A DNA stretch of 64,000 nt from Arthrobacter sp. ov118 (GTDB lineage: Bacteria > Actinomycetota > Actinomycetes > Actinomycetales > Micrococcaceae). Under the pieces are notes generated by a model. That model was not told where the DNA came from and did no database searches. It worked only from the letters and a program-made list of their open reading frames with translations. The stretch covers positions 248,001 to 312,000 of the forward strand of contig NZ_FPAY01000001.1 in NCBI RefSeq assembly GCF_900116495.1, written 5' to 3'. This document shows, one piece after another, positions 1 to 7,730 of this stretch (its first letter is position 1; each line of letters opens with the position of its first letter). The position numbers and the translations under genes were made by a program.

Positions 1-742
1 ATCCGCAGACCCGGTAGGCCTTGGAAAGCCCGCTGAAGGTCAGGCACAGGACGTCGTCGCCGGTGAGCGAGGCGAGGTTTACGTGCACCGCGTCTTCGTA
101 AAGGATCTTCTCGTAGATTTCATCGGCGAACAGCACGAGGCCGTGCTTCTCGGCGAGGGCGACGATCTTCTTCAGCGTCGCCTCCGGATACACCGCACCG
201 GTCGGGTTGTTCGGATTGATCACCACGATGCCCTTGGTGCGCGGGGTGATCTTCGCTTCCATGTCCTCAAGGTCCGGCTGCCAGCCGGACTCCTCGTCAC
301 AGAGGTAGTGCACGGGTTTGCCGCTGGCCAGGGCAACCGAGGCAGTCCACAGCGGGTAGTCCGGGGTGGGGATCAGGACTTCGTCGCCGTCGTCGAGCAG
401 TGCCATAAGCGACATCGTGATCAGCTCACTGACGCCGTTGCCCAGGTAGATGTCATCGACGTGGATGTTCTGGATTCCGCGGGTCTGGTAGTACTGCGAG
501 ACGGCCGTGCGGGCAGAGAAGATACCGCGGGAGTCGCTGTAGCCCTGGGCATGCGGCAGATGGCGGATCATGTCCACCAGGATCGCGTCCGGCGCTTCAA
601 ACCCGAAAGGGGCCGGGTTTCCGATGTTCAGTTTGAGGATGCGGTGACCCTCCGCCTCCATCTGCTGGGCGGCCTGAAGAATCGGTCCACGGATGTCGTA
701 AAGGACATTATGAAGCTTGGTGGACTGCTTGAATTCTGCCAT
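1..742 (-). CDS. PLP-dependent aminotransferase (3' end cut off by window)
   Basis: Class I/II aminotransferase of the AlaA/AspC type, transferring amino groups between amino acids and 2-oxo acids with pyridoxal phosphate in the cytoplasm. The 247 visible codons start MAEFKQS and carry the family's NPNNPTGAVY motif and, almost at the window edge, the S-G-L-S-K-A-Y-R segment whose lysine should form the Schiff base with PLP. The family is about 400 residues, so roughly the last 150 are missing because the window ends. The exact substrate (alanine/glutamate versus aspartate) cannot be read from this part. The gene is transcribed leftwards, away from the ABC transporter operon on the same strand. 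Confidence 0.88.
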   Translation of the reverse strand, partial: MAEFKQSTKLHNVLYDIRGPILQAAQQMEAEGHRILKLNIGNPAPFGFEAPDAILVDMIRHLPHAQGYSDSRGIFSARTAVSQYYQTRGIQNIHVDDIYLGNGVSELITMSLMALLDDGDEVLIPTPDYPLWTASVALASGKPVHYLCDEESGWQPDLEDMEAKITPRTKGIVVINPNNPTGAVYPEATLKKIVALAEKHGLVLFADEIYEKILYEDAVHVNLASLTGDDVLCLTFSGLSKAYRVCG

Positions 743-816
743 TCATCAAATATGCCATATGAAGGATGTTCTTCCGTTGAGACATGGCTCACAGCCTGCT
801 CCTCAGCATCCAGGAC

Positions 817-849
817 GCCGGCGGCCGGGCTGCTGGCCCGGCCGCCGGC
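817..849 (-). terminator. Hairpin terminator after the ABC importer operon
   Basis: Perfect 13-bp inverted repeat (arms 817-829 and 837-849, 7-nt loop), starting just after the stop codon of the substrate-binding protein gene on the minus strand. The stem is all G/C. No long T-run follows, as is common in high-GC actinobacteria. Confidence 0.75.
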
Positions 850-855
850 CCGCGG

Positions 856-1818
856 CTACTGCTTGAGAAGACCCTTCTCCTTCAGCCACGCGTCAGCTGC
901 ATCTTTCGGGTTCTGCTTCTGGCTGCCGCTGACGGCACGGTTGAGGTTGATGAGGTCTTCCGTGGTGAGGACCTTGGACACGGCGTTGAGGGCTTCCTTC
1001 GCCTTGTCCGTCATCTTGCCCGTGTTGTAGAGCGGCAGGACCTGCTGGGCGATGAAGTTATTCTTCGGGTCCTCCAGCACCACGAGGTCGTTGTCCGGGA
1101 TGGACGGGGTGGTGGTGTAGATGTCCGCCACCTGGACCTGGTCCGAGAGCAGCGCCTTGAGCGTGACGGCGCCGCCGCCGTCGCTGAACGGTTCAAGTTT
1201 CTTCGGCACACAGTTGTAGTTCTTCTCGAGCCCGGGCAGCCCGTAGGCGCGTTCGGCAAAGGTCGCCGGGGCGCCGATTACCATCTCGCCGCAGACCTTC
1301 GCCATGTCTTCGATCGACTTCAGCTGGTACTTTTCGGCCGTGGCCTTGGTGACCACCATGGCGTCCTTGTCCTCGGCCTTGGAAGCGTCCAACACGGCAA
1401 GGCCCTGCGGGAGCTTGGTCGGGAGCGCCTTGGCGATATCGTCGGCGGAGACCTCGGTAGCGTCCTTGTTCACGTACAGCAGCAGGTTGCCGCTGTAGTC
1501 GGGAACGACGTCCACCGATCCGTCCTGGACTGCCTTGAAGTAGACCTCGCGGGAGCCGATGTTCGGCTTGGTGCTGGCCGTGACTCCCGCACCGTTCAGG
1601 GCGCCGGCGTAGACCTCGGCCAGGATCTGGCTCTCGGGGAAGTCGGCGGAGCCGATCACCAGAGAGCCTCCGGAAGCTGCGGCGCCGCTGCTGGCGGGGG
1701 CCGAGCTGAGCGGGTTGGATGAGCCCCCGCAGGCGGACAGGGCCATGGCCAGGCCGACGCCGGCGGCCAGGCCACCGAATGCGCGCCGGCCCAGGGCTCG
1801 TTGGCGGGATTCCTTCAT
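856..1818 (-). CDS. Glycine betaine/choline ABC transporter substrate-binding lipoprotein (ProX/OpuC type)
   Basis: Extracytoplasmic receptor of an osmoprotectant importer, 320 residues. The N-terminus is a lipoprotein signal peptide: basic start, hydrophobic core, then the lipobox L-S-A-C with the lipidated cysteine near residue 30, followed by a Gly/Ser linker. The mature part matches the OpuAC/ProX fold: G-S-A-D-F-P-E-S near its start, then a V-P-D-Y-S-G segment typical of quaternary-ammonium binders. It is the last gene of a four-gene operon and overlaps the upstream permease gene by 4 nt (ATGA). The exact ligand (glycine betaine, choline, carnitine) is inferred from the family, not visible. 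Confidence 0.9.
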   Translation of the reverse strand: MKESRQRALGRRAFGGLAAGVGLAMALSACGGSSNPLSSAPASSGAAASGGSLVIGSADFPESQILAEVYAGALNGAGVTASTKPNIGSREVYFKAVQDGSVDVVPDYSGNLLLYVNKDATEVSADDIAKALPTKLPQGLAVLDASKAEDKDAMVVTKATAEKYQLKSIEDMAKVCGEMVIGAPATFAERAYGLPGLEKNYNCVPKKLEPFSDGGGAVTLKALLSDQVQVADIYTTTPSIPDNDLVVLEDPKNNFIAQQVLPLYNTGKMTDKAKEALNAVSKVLTTEDLINLNRAVSGSQKQNPKDAADAWLKEKGLLKQ

Positions 1819-2561
1819 GACGTACCTCCTTGAACGGCAGTCTCCGTGTAGACGGAGTCTGTGAGATCAACCGCAGCCTGCTGGCGGCGGTTCGACTGGG
1901 CAGAGGCGCCCCGTGACAGGAACAGCCTCTGGATAAGGGCAAGCACAAGGTCGACGGCGATGGCCAGAGCCGCGATCAGCAGGGAGCCGCCGAGCATCTG
2001 CGGGAAGTCGGACAGCACCAGGCCGTCGAACAGGTAGCGGCCCAGGCCGCCCAGGTTGATGTATGCCACCACCGAGACCGTGGCGATCACCTGCAGTACC
2101 CCGGTCCGGAAACCCCCGTACATGACCGGTAACGAGTTGGGGAATTCCGCGCGGAACAGCACCTGCCATTCGGTCATGCCCATGGCGCGGGCGGCGTCCA
2201 CGACGTTCCTGTCGACGCTGGCGATCCCGGCGTAGGTGCCGGCGAGCAGAGGCGGGACCGTCAGGATCACGAGGGCCCAGATCGGCGGCATCAGGCCGAT
2301 GCCGGCGATCAGCACGAACAGGGTGAGCAGGCCGAGGGTGGGCAGGGCCCGCAGGGCGCCGGCGAGTGCCACGACGGCCACCCGCCCGCGGCCGGTGTGG
2401 CCCACGTATAGTCCGACCGGAATGGCGATCGCCATGGCGATCAGCATGACGAGTCCGGTGTACGCCAGGTGCTCGACGATCCGCACCGGGATGCCGCTGC
2501 TGCCGCTCCAGTTTTCGGGATCTGCGAGCCAGGCGAAGGTGTCCGTGACAACGTTGCTCAT
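1815..2561 (-). CDS. Osmoprotectant ABC transporter permease (ProW/OpuCB type)
   Basis: Inner-membrane permease, 248 residues with about five or six hydrophobic segments. It carries the typical EAA-loop region of importers around A-A-R-A-M-G-M-T (roughly residue 123-130), which docks on the ATPase. It overlaps both neighbours by 4 nt, so translation is probably coupled. A second permease with the same fold is encoded directly upstream; such paired permeases are characteristic of OpuC/OsmU-type importers with a separate binding lipoprotein. Confidence 0.9.
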   Translation of the reverse strand: MSNVVTDTFAWLADPENWSGSSGIPVRIVEHLAYTGLVMLIAMAIAIPVGLYVGHTGRGRVAVVALAGALRALPTLGLLTLFVLIAGIGLMPPIWALVILTVPPLLAGTYAGIASVDRNVVDAARAMGMTEWQVLFRAEFPNSLPVMYGGFRTGVLQVIATVSVVAYINLGGLGRYLFDGLVLSDFPQMLGGSLLIAALAIAVDLVLALIQRLFLSRGASAQSNRRQQAAVDLTDSVYTETAVQGGTS

Positions 2562-3322
2562 GCGGCGCCCCCTGCCTTGGCCCCGGAGGGGAACCCGGCG
2601 GCGCCCTGCGCACCGGACGCTGCGTCACCGGACACCCCGAGACCGGAGACCTCGTCACCGGCACCGGGCTTCGCGGTCCCGGCCGGTCGGGACGCCCGAG
2701 TCCACGGCGTCAGCAGCCGTTCCAGCAGCACCAGGACGGCGTCCATGAAGAGCGCGAGGATCAGGATCGCGATGATGCCCACCACTACTTCAGTGACGAA
2801 GTCCCGCTGCAGGCCCGAAGTGAACAGCATCCCGAGGTTCCCGATCCCGAGCAGGGCCGCGACGCTGACCAGCGAGATGTTGCTGACGGAGACCACCCGC
2901 AGCCCGGCGAACATCACCGGCAGAGACAGCGGCAGGTCAATCTGGACGAACCTCGCCAACGGTTTGAAGCCCATGGCGACGGCTGCCTGGCGGAGGTCCT
3001 CGTCCACCGAATCGAATGCGTCCAGGGCTGCGCGGACCAGCAGCGCCACAGCGTAAATGGTCAGGGCGATCACCACGTTGACGGGATCCAGGATGCGTGT
3101 TCCGAGGACGGTCGGCAGGATGATGAAGAGCGCCAGCGAGGGGATCGTATACAGCAGCGAGGACCCGGTGAGCACCACGGAGCGCCGGCCACGGCTCTGC
3201 CGGGCAAACTGGGCCAGCGGGATTGCGATCAGCAGGCCCAGGATCATCGGCACGACGGCGAGGACAAGATGCTGGCCGGCGAGCGTGAAGACCTGCTCGC
3301 GGTTGGCCAGGAACCATTCCAT
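2558..3322 (-). CDS. Osmoprotectant ABC transporter permease (second subunit)
   Basis: Permease of the same family as the downstream gene, 254 residues. It starts MEWFLANREQVF and has about six transmembrane segments, with an EAA-like loop (A-A-V-A-M-G-F-K) near residue 125. The C-terminal 35-40 residues are a Gly/Ala/Pro-rich cytoplasmic tail of no evident function. Its start overlaps the stop codon of the ATPase gene by one base (TGATG) and its end overlaps the next permease by 4 nt, so the set is a tightly coupled operon. Confidence 0.9.
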   Translation of the reverse strand: MEWFLANREQVFTLAGQHLVLAVVPMILGLLIAIPLAQFARQSRGRRSVVLTGSSLLYTIPSLALFIILPTVLGTRILDPVNVVIALTIYAVALLVRAALDAFDSVDEDLRQAAVAMGFKPLARFVQIDLPLSLPVMFAGLRVVSVSNISLVSVAALLGIGNLGMLFTSGLQRDFVTEVVVGIIAILILALFMDAVLVLLERLLTPWTRASRPAGTAKPGAGDEVSGLGVSGDAASGAQGAAGFPSGAKAGGAA

Positions 3323-4413
3323 CAGAGCCCCCCGTGCCGGACGCTGCGGTCCGATTCGATCACGGCGAAGACCTCGGCCGCGGCAATAACACCGGCCGCC
3401 CGGCCCTCGTCATCGACGGCGACGCCGAGGCCCGACGGGGAGGACAGGGCCGCGTCCAGGGCCCGGCGGAGTGTGTCCCCCTTGCGGAAGAGGGAGCCAC
3501 CGGGAACGATCTGCGCACCCGCACCCGGCCCGGCCCAGCCCAGCGGGCGCAGCGCCCCGTCGACCACCAGCTGCCACCCGTCGGTGCTGCCCTCCTGCCG
3601 GAGCTGTTCGCGCGTGACCGTGGGGACGGGGTGGATGGTGACGCCGTCGGAGGGGCTGAAGGCCAGATGCCGGAACCCGCGGTCGCGGCCCACGAAGGAC
3701 GCGACGAAATCGCTCGCCGGGGCCCGCAGAATTTCCTGCGGGGCGGCGTACTGCGCCAGCTTCCCGCCGACGGCGAACACGGCCACTTTGTCGCCCAGGA
3801 CGGTGGCCTCGTCAATGTCATGGGTGACAAAGACAATCGTCTTGGCCAGGTCATGCTGGAGCCGGAGCAGCTCCTTTTGGAGTTCGTCGCGGACCACGGG
3901 GTCCACGGCGCTGAAGGGCTCGTCCATCAGCAGCACGGGCGGATCGGCCGCAAGCGCCCGGGCCACGCCGACGCGCTGCTGCTGTCCGCCGGAAAGCTGG
4001 GACGGGTAACGCTTGCCGAGGGAGGATGCCAGCCCGACGACGTCGAGCAGTTCCTGCGCGCGCTTGCGGGCATCCGCCTTGGACGCGCCGTTGAGCCGGG
4101 GCACGGTGGCGATGTTGTCCAGCACGGAGCGGTGCGGCATCAAACCGGACGACTGCATGACGTAGCCCATGGACCGCCGCAGCTGCGCCGCCGGCACCGA
4201 GGTGACGTCGGCTCCGCCCACGGTGATGGTGCCGGACGTGGGCTCGACCATACGGTTGATCATCCGCAGGGAGGTGGTCTTTCCGCAGCCGGAGGGTCCC
4301 ACGAAGACTGTGATGGCGCCCTTGTCGATGGACATGGTCAGCCCGTCAACGGCGGCCTGACCGCCTTGGTACTGCTTCGTGACGTTTTGGAACTCGATCA
4401 TGGCTTCGGCCAT
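3322..4413 (-). CDS. Osmoprotectant ABC transporter ATP-binding protein (ProV/OpuCA type)
   Basis: ATPase of the importer, 363 residues and first gene of the operon. Walker A is G-P-S-G-C-G-K-T-T near residue 40, the signature is L-S-G-G-Q-Q-Q-R and Walker B is L-L-M-D-E-P with the following F-S-A-V-D-P. The C-terminal ~130 residues look like a single degenerate CBS-like regulatory domain; OpuCA proteins usually carry two CBS domains that sense ionic strength. The start codon could be the first ATG (used here) or the one four codons on (MIEFQNV), because neither has a strong ribosome site. It lies on the minus strand downstream of a short inverted repeat at 4491-4508. Confidence 0.9.
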   Translation of the reverse strand: MAEAMIEFQNVTKQYQGGQAAVDGLTMSIDKGAITVFVGPSGCGKTTSLRMINRMVEPTSGTITVGGADVTSVPAAQLRRSMGYVMQSSGLMPHRSVLDNIATVPRLNGASKADARKRAQELLDVVGLASSLGKRYPSQLSGGQQQRVGVARALAADPPVLLMDEPFSAVDPVVRDELQKELLRLQHDLAKTIVFVTHDIDEATVLGDKVAVFAVGGKLAQYAAPQEILRAPASDFVASFVGRDRGFRHLAFSPSDGVTIHPVPTVTREQLRQEGSTDGWQLVVDGALRPLGWAGPGAGAQIVPGGSLFRKGDTLRRALDAALSSPSGLGVAVDDEGRAAGVIAAAEVFAVIESDRSVRHGGL

Positions 4414-4490
4414 TTCCGGGCTTACCTAACTGTTGGCGGCAACATCGGTGGGACCGGCCCACTGTTCATCAGTGTGCTGGCCATAAAGCA

Positions 4491-4508
4491 GTTAGCACAT
4501 AGACTAAC
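4491..4508. promoter_or_regulatory. Short inverted repeat upstream of the importer operon
   Basis: GTTAG and CTAAC arms separated by 8 nt, about 80 bp in front of the ATPase start codon, in the only gene-free interval (4414-4634) upstream of this operon. It could be an operator for osmotic or MarR/GntR-type control. This rests on symmetry and position only. Confidence 0.3.
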
Positions 4509-4634
4509 CAGCGCCTTGGACAATGTCAGCGGCGCCGTGGCTCCCGTAAGGCTTCGGAAACACAACGATTTCGGATGGGCGGGCGCCGGAACGGCTTCCG
4601 CCGCCCGCCCGGACAGTTGCGAGCCGCGCCAGCT

Positions 4635-5924
4635 TCAGCGGGGCCTCCCCCGGCCGTTCCCGCCGCCGCGGTCGCCCTTGCCGCGACGGTTCCCCTTGCC
4701 GCGTTCTTGTGCGTTTTCGTGGCTGTCCCGCTCGGCTGAGCGCTGGCTCTTTCCCTCCACCGCGATTTTTTGGTGCCACTCGCGCTGGTAGGCCCGCCGC
4801 GCGGCAGCGTCATGGCGGCGGGCCAGGGCGGCGAGTTCGCGCTGCAGCTTCAGGTAGCTGGCCCAGCGGCGCTCCTCGAGGGCGCCGTCGGCGAGCGCGG
4901 CTTGGACGGCGCAGCCGGGTTCGCGGTTGTGCGCGCAGTCCGAGAAGCGGCACTTCCCGAAGAGCTCCTCGAGGTCGCCGAACACCTCCTCCATGCCGTC
5001 CTCGGCGTCGAAGATCCCGAAGCCCCGCACTCCGGGCGTGTCCATCAGGACGGCGCCGCCGGGCAGCGGCACGAGCTCGCGGGAGGTGGTGGTGTGCCGC
5101 CCCTTGCCGTCGCCGGCGCGCACGGCCCCGGTCTCCTGGGCGGCAACGCCGGCCAGGGCGTTGATGAGTGTGGATTTGCCGGCGCCTGACGGACCCAGCA
5201 GCACCAGGGTGCCGCCGGTCGGCACGTGCCCCAGCAGTTCGTCGAGGCCGTCGCCATGCTCTGCCGAGGTGGTGACGACGGCGACGCCGGCCGCCTGGCG
5301 CACGACCGTCCCCACGACGTCATCCGCGATGTCCGCGAGGTCGGCCTTGGTGATGATCACCAGCGGGGTGGCGCCCGAATCCCACGCTGCGACGAGCGTC
5401 CGTTCCAGCCGGTTGTGCGTCAGCGGCCGGTCCACCGGAACGACGACGCCGACCACGTCCACGTTGGCGCCGAGCACCTGCGCCTCGGAGGACGCTTCGA
5501 AGGCACGTTTGCGGCTCAGCTCGGACTGGCGCGGCAGGATGCCCGCGATGGCGGGCTCCCCCGCTGCGTTCCGGCCCACCCAGACCCAGTCGCCGGTGGC
5601 GGGAAGCTCCCCGCCGCGGGGGTAGGGCAGGTGGGCGGAGCCGTCGGCGTCGGCCACCAGGACCAGGGTGCGGTCCACCCGGATGACGCGCCCCGGGCGG
5701 TGGCCTTCCGGCACGGGGCGGGCCGCGAACCGCTCCGCGATCTCTGCGGTGTAGCCGTAGCGGACAGGACCCGCGGCGGTGTCGCCGCAGTTGTCGTTGT
5801 TGCGCGCGGGACCGGATCCGCGGGACGGGGCGGGACCGGATGAAGGGGTGTTAGGTGAAGTGGTAACAGGTGAAGTGGTATCAAAGGCGCCGTGGGCGCC
5901 CGAGGATGCAGCATGAATGGTCAA
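4635..5924 (-). CDS. rsgA: Ribosome small-subunit-dependent GTPase RsgA
   Basis: Circularly permuted GTPase that checks maturation of the 30S ribosomal subunit. An N-terminal OB-like region is followed by the permuted G motifs: a T-K-A-D G4-like element, G1 as G-P-S-G-A-G-K-S-T and G3 as D-T-P-G-V. A C-terminal zinc finger follows with C-x-F-x-D-C-x-H and a later Cys (C-R-F-S-D-C-A-H-N). The tail is basic and Gly/Arg/Lys-rich, as in many actinobacterial copies. The frame is open up to an ATG at 6026, but that ATG has no ribosome site; the TTG at 5924 has AAAGGG six bases upstream and is preferred. The stretch between the start and the OB region is low-complexity Ser/Pro/Gly. Confidence 0.85.
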   Translation of the reverse strand: MTIHAASSGAHGAFDTTSPVTTSPNTPSSGPAPSRGSGPARNNDNCGDTAAGPVRYGYTAEIAERFAARPVPEGHRPGRVIRVDRTLVLVADADGSAHLPYPRGGELPATGDWVWVGRNAAGEPAIAGILPRQSELSRKRAFEASSEAQVLGANVDVVGVVVPVDRPLTHNRLERTLVAAWDSGATPLVIITKADLADIADDVVGTVVRQAAGVAVVTTSAEHGDGLDELLGHVPTGGTLVLLGPSGAGKSTLINALAGVAAQETGAVRAGDGKGRHTTTSRELVPLPGGAVLMDTPGVRGFGIFDAEDGMEEVFGDLEELFGKCRFSDCAHNREPGCAVQAALADGALEERRWASYLKLQRELAALARRHDAAARRAYQREWHQKIAVEGKSQRSAERDSHENAQERGKGNRRGKGDRGGGNGRGRPR

Positions 5925-5988
5925 CGGAAACCCTTTGATGGGGCCCCGCGGTGCGGCGCGTGCGTGTGTGCTGGCTTGCGCTGGGAGG

Positions 5989-6069
5989 CTAGGCCGCGCT
6001 GCGGGACGGGGCAGGAGTAATGACATGGCTGGTATCGGTGCGCTGCGCGCTTAGAAATATCGCATTCAT
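5989..6069 (-). CDS. Possible 26-residue upstream peptide ahead of rsgA
   Basis: Short ORF MNAIFLSAQRTD...SRSAA ending in TAG. It has by far the best ribosome site in the region (GGGAGGTGG, about 7 nt before the ATG) and ends about 65 nt before the preferred rsgA TTG start. It overlaps the N-terminal extension of the rsgA frame, which is a further reason not to start rsgA at 6026. It could be a leader peptide or a chance ORF; no homologue is known to me. Confidence 0.35.
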   Translation of the reverse strand: MNAIFLSAQRTDTSHVITPAPSRSAA

Positions 6070-6119
6070 TGCTTCCACCTCCCGTCATTTTCCGGCTGAG
6101 TTTTCCGGCTCTGCTGGGC

Positions 6120-6179
6120 CTGCTCTGTTTAGCCCTGCTCTGTTTGGCCACGCTCTGTTTGGCCACGCTCTGTTTGCCC
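6120..6179. repeat. Four tandem copies of a 15-bp unit
   Basis: Units of 15 bp with the shared core CTCTGTTTGGCC (copies at 6120, 6135, 6150, 6165; one to three substitutions between copies). They lie in the gap between rsgA and the NUDIX gene, upstream of the short ORF on the minus strand. In one minus frame the unit reads as a repeated A-K-Q-S-R-like pentapeptide. Confidence 0.8.
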
Positions 6180-6255
6180 CGGTCAGGGGTTGGACTGCGG
6201 GCTGGACCCCGCAGTTTCTACAGGATAGCCAAGGGGCTGGCGTCTGGCTAGGGAA

Positions 6256-6705
6256 TTATCCGGACAGCTTTCCGTTCAGCGGCCTCTCGCGGTACAGGCG
6301 CAGTCCGGCGTCCACCAAGGAGACCCGGTTCAGGTCCGCGACCTCCTCCAGCGGGATCCAGGCCGCGTGTGTGGTGCTCCCGTTGATCTCATGGCGCAGG
6401 TCCCCGCCGGTGATGGTCGCCTCGTAGACCAGCCGCAGCGACTGGAAGTCCCGCTCGCCGCCGTCGAGCCGGACCTCGGCGGGCCAGTGCCCGACGTCGA
6501 TCCCCAACATGGGGCCGATCTCGGCGTCGTAGCCGGTTTCCTCGTGGATCTCCCGGCGGCACCCGTCCACCGGGTGTTCGGCCAGGTCCAGGCCGCCGCC
6601 GGGCAGCGTCCAGCCTTCACGTCCGTCCTGCTTCCAGTAAGCCAGGAGGATCTCGGCGCCGCGGATGATGACGGCGTAGGCGGCGGGCCGGGTGTCGAAT
6701 CGCAT
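6256..6705 (-). CDS. NUDIX hydrolase
   Basis: Hydrolase of nucleoside-diphosphate-X compounds, 149 residues. The Nudix box is present as G-G-G-L-D-L-A-E-H-P-V-D-G-C-R-R-E followed by I-H-E-E-T-G-Y (roughly residues 39-62), with the R-E-x-x-E-E Mg2+-binding core intact. Two in-frame ATGs lie 6 nt apart; the AAGGG ribosome site abuts the first but is correctly spaced (about 6 nt) from the second (MRFDTRP), so the start is put at 6705. It follows the GlcNAc-kinase-like gene by 35 nt on the same strand and is probably cotranscribed. The substrate is unknown. Confidence 0.88.
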   Translation of the reverse strand: MRFDTRPAAYAVIIRGAEILLAYWKQDGREGWTLPGGGLDLAEHPVDGCRREIHEETGYDAEIGPMLGIDVGHWPAEVRLDGGERDFQSLRLVYEATITGGDLRHEINGSTTHAAWIPLEEVADLNRVSLVDAGLRLYRERPLNGKLSG

Positions 6706-6740
6706 GTTCATCCCTTCAGCGTAGTAGCCGGATTCCCGGG

Positions 6741-7694
6741 CTACTCCTGATCGGCCACCAGCTGGAGCACACCGAACACGGGTTCCTGCTGCAGGACCCG
6801 GACGTCGGTGATACCGGCCGCGGCCAGTGCCGCGCGGAAAGACTCCTGCAGCCGCACCACGTTCATGCCGAGGCCGCTCCCCAGGATAACCGGGCCCTGG
6901 ATGCCGAGCTGGCGCACGGCCTGCTCGGCCAGGGCAGCAAGGTCTCGCCCGGCCTGGTCCACGAGGGCCCGGCTCGGTGCGTGGCCGGCGTCCGCGGCCT
7001 CCACCACGAGCCGCGCCTGCTGGGCCCAGAAGCGGCGTCCCGTCCCGGGTGAGTGGAACAGCGCGATCAGTTTGTTGGGGTGGTCCACGCCGCAGGATGC
7101 CAGGAGGGCGGTGGTGAGGTGGTCCGGCTCGAGTCCCTGGTTCATCCGCCGCAGGCTGTGCCGGACGGCTTCCCGGCCCAGCCAGTAGCCACTGCCTTCG
7201 TCGCCTAGCAAGTAGCCCCATCCTCCGGCCCGGGCTTCCTCACCGCGGGCGTTCCTGCCCCACGCAGCCGAGCCGGTGCCAGCGATCACGGCGACGCCGG
7301 TGCTGGCCCCGCCGGCAGCGAGCAGGAGCCGGGAGTCGTGGACCACGGTGATGCGGGCGCCGGGCACGTGCGGGGCAATCAGCGCGGCGAGCGCCGCGGC
7401 GTCGTCATCGGTATCGATGCCGCCGGCTCCGGCATAGACCTGGGCGACGTCTCCCCCGCCGATCCGGCCGAAGAGCTCGGCCAGGTTGCGGACCGCCTCC
7501 TCGGGGCTGACGTTCTGGACGTTGGAGCTGCCCACCGATTCGTCAGCCACAGGGGCGCCGTCCTCGAACCGGACACCCCGGGTCTTGGTGCCGCCGATGT
7601 CCAGCCCGATCACAGCACCCGTCGTCGCATGGGCGGATGGCGTGGTGGAAGATGGAACGGAGTCCGCCGCCGGCGGGAAGTCAGTGTTAGTCAC
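6741..7694 (-). CDS. N-acetylglucosamine kinase-like protein (BadF/BadG ATPase family)
   Basis: ASKHA-fold sugar kinase of 317 residues. After ~27 low-complexity residues the phosphate-1 motif G-L-D-I-G-G-T-K-T-R-G appears, then A-G-T-G-S-A-A-W-G (phosphate-2/adenosine region) and G-D-E-G-S-G-Y-W-L-G, a signature of GlcNAc-kinase-like members of the BadF/BadG family. A likely role is phosphorylation of N-acetylglucosamine from wall turnover or chitin; that is inferred from the family. It is divergent from the flavin oxidoreductase at 7731, leaving only 36 nt for both promoters and ribosome sites. Confidence 0.8.
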   Translation of the reverse strand: MTNTDFPPAADSVPSSTTPSAHATTGAVIGLDIGGTKTRGVRFEDGAPVADESVGSSNVQNVSPEEAVRNLAELFGRIGGGDVAQVYAGAGGIDTDDDAAALAALIAPHVPGARITVVHDSRLLLAAGGASTGVAVIAGTGSAAWGRNARGEEARAGGWGYLLGDEGSGYWLGREAVRHSLRRMNQGLEPDHLTTALLASCGVDHPNKLIALFHSPGTGRRFWAQQARLVVEAADAGHAPSRALVDQAGRDLAALAEQAVRQLGIQGPVILGSGLGMNVVRLQESFRAALAAAGITDVRVLQQEPVFGVLQLVADQE

Positions 7695-7730
7695 TGAAAC
7701 AGGTTACTGAATGGCTGCGAGGAGCCCGCC

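Noticed and set aside
6706..7221. Extension of the NUDIX frame by 172 residues
   Set aside because: It is antisense-frame overlap with the kinase gene; the ribosome site and family length fix the start at 6705.
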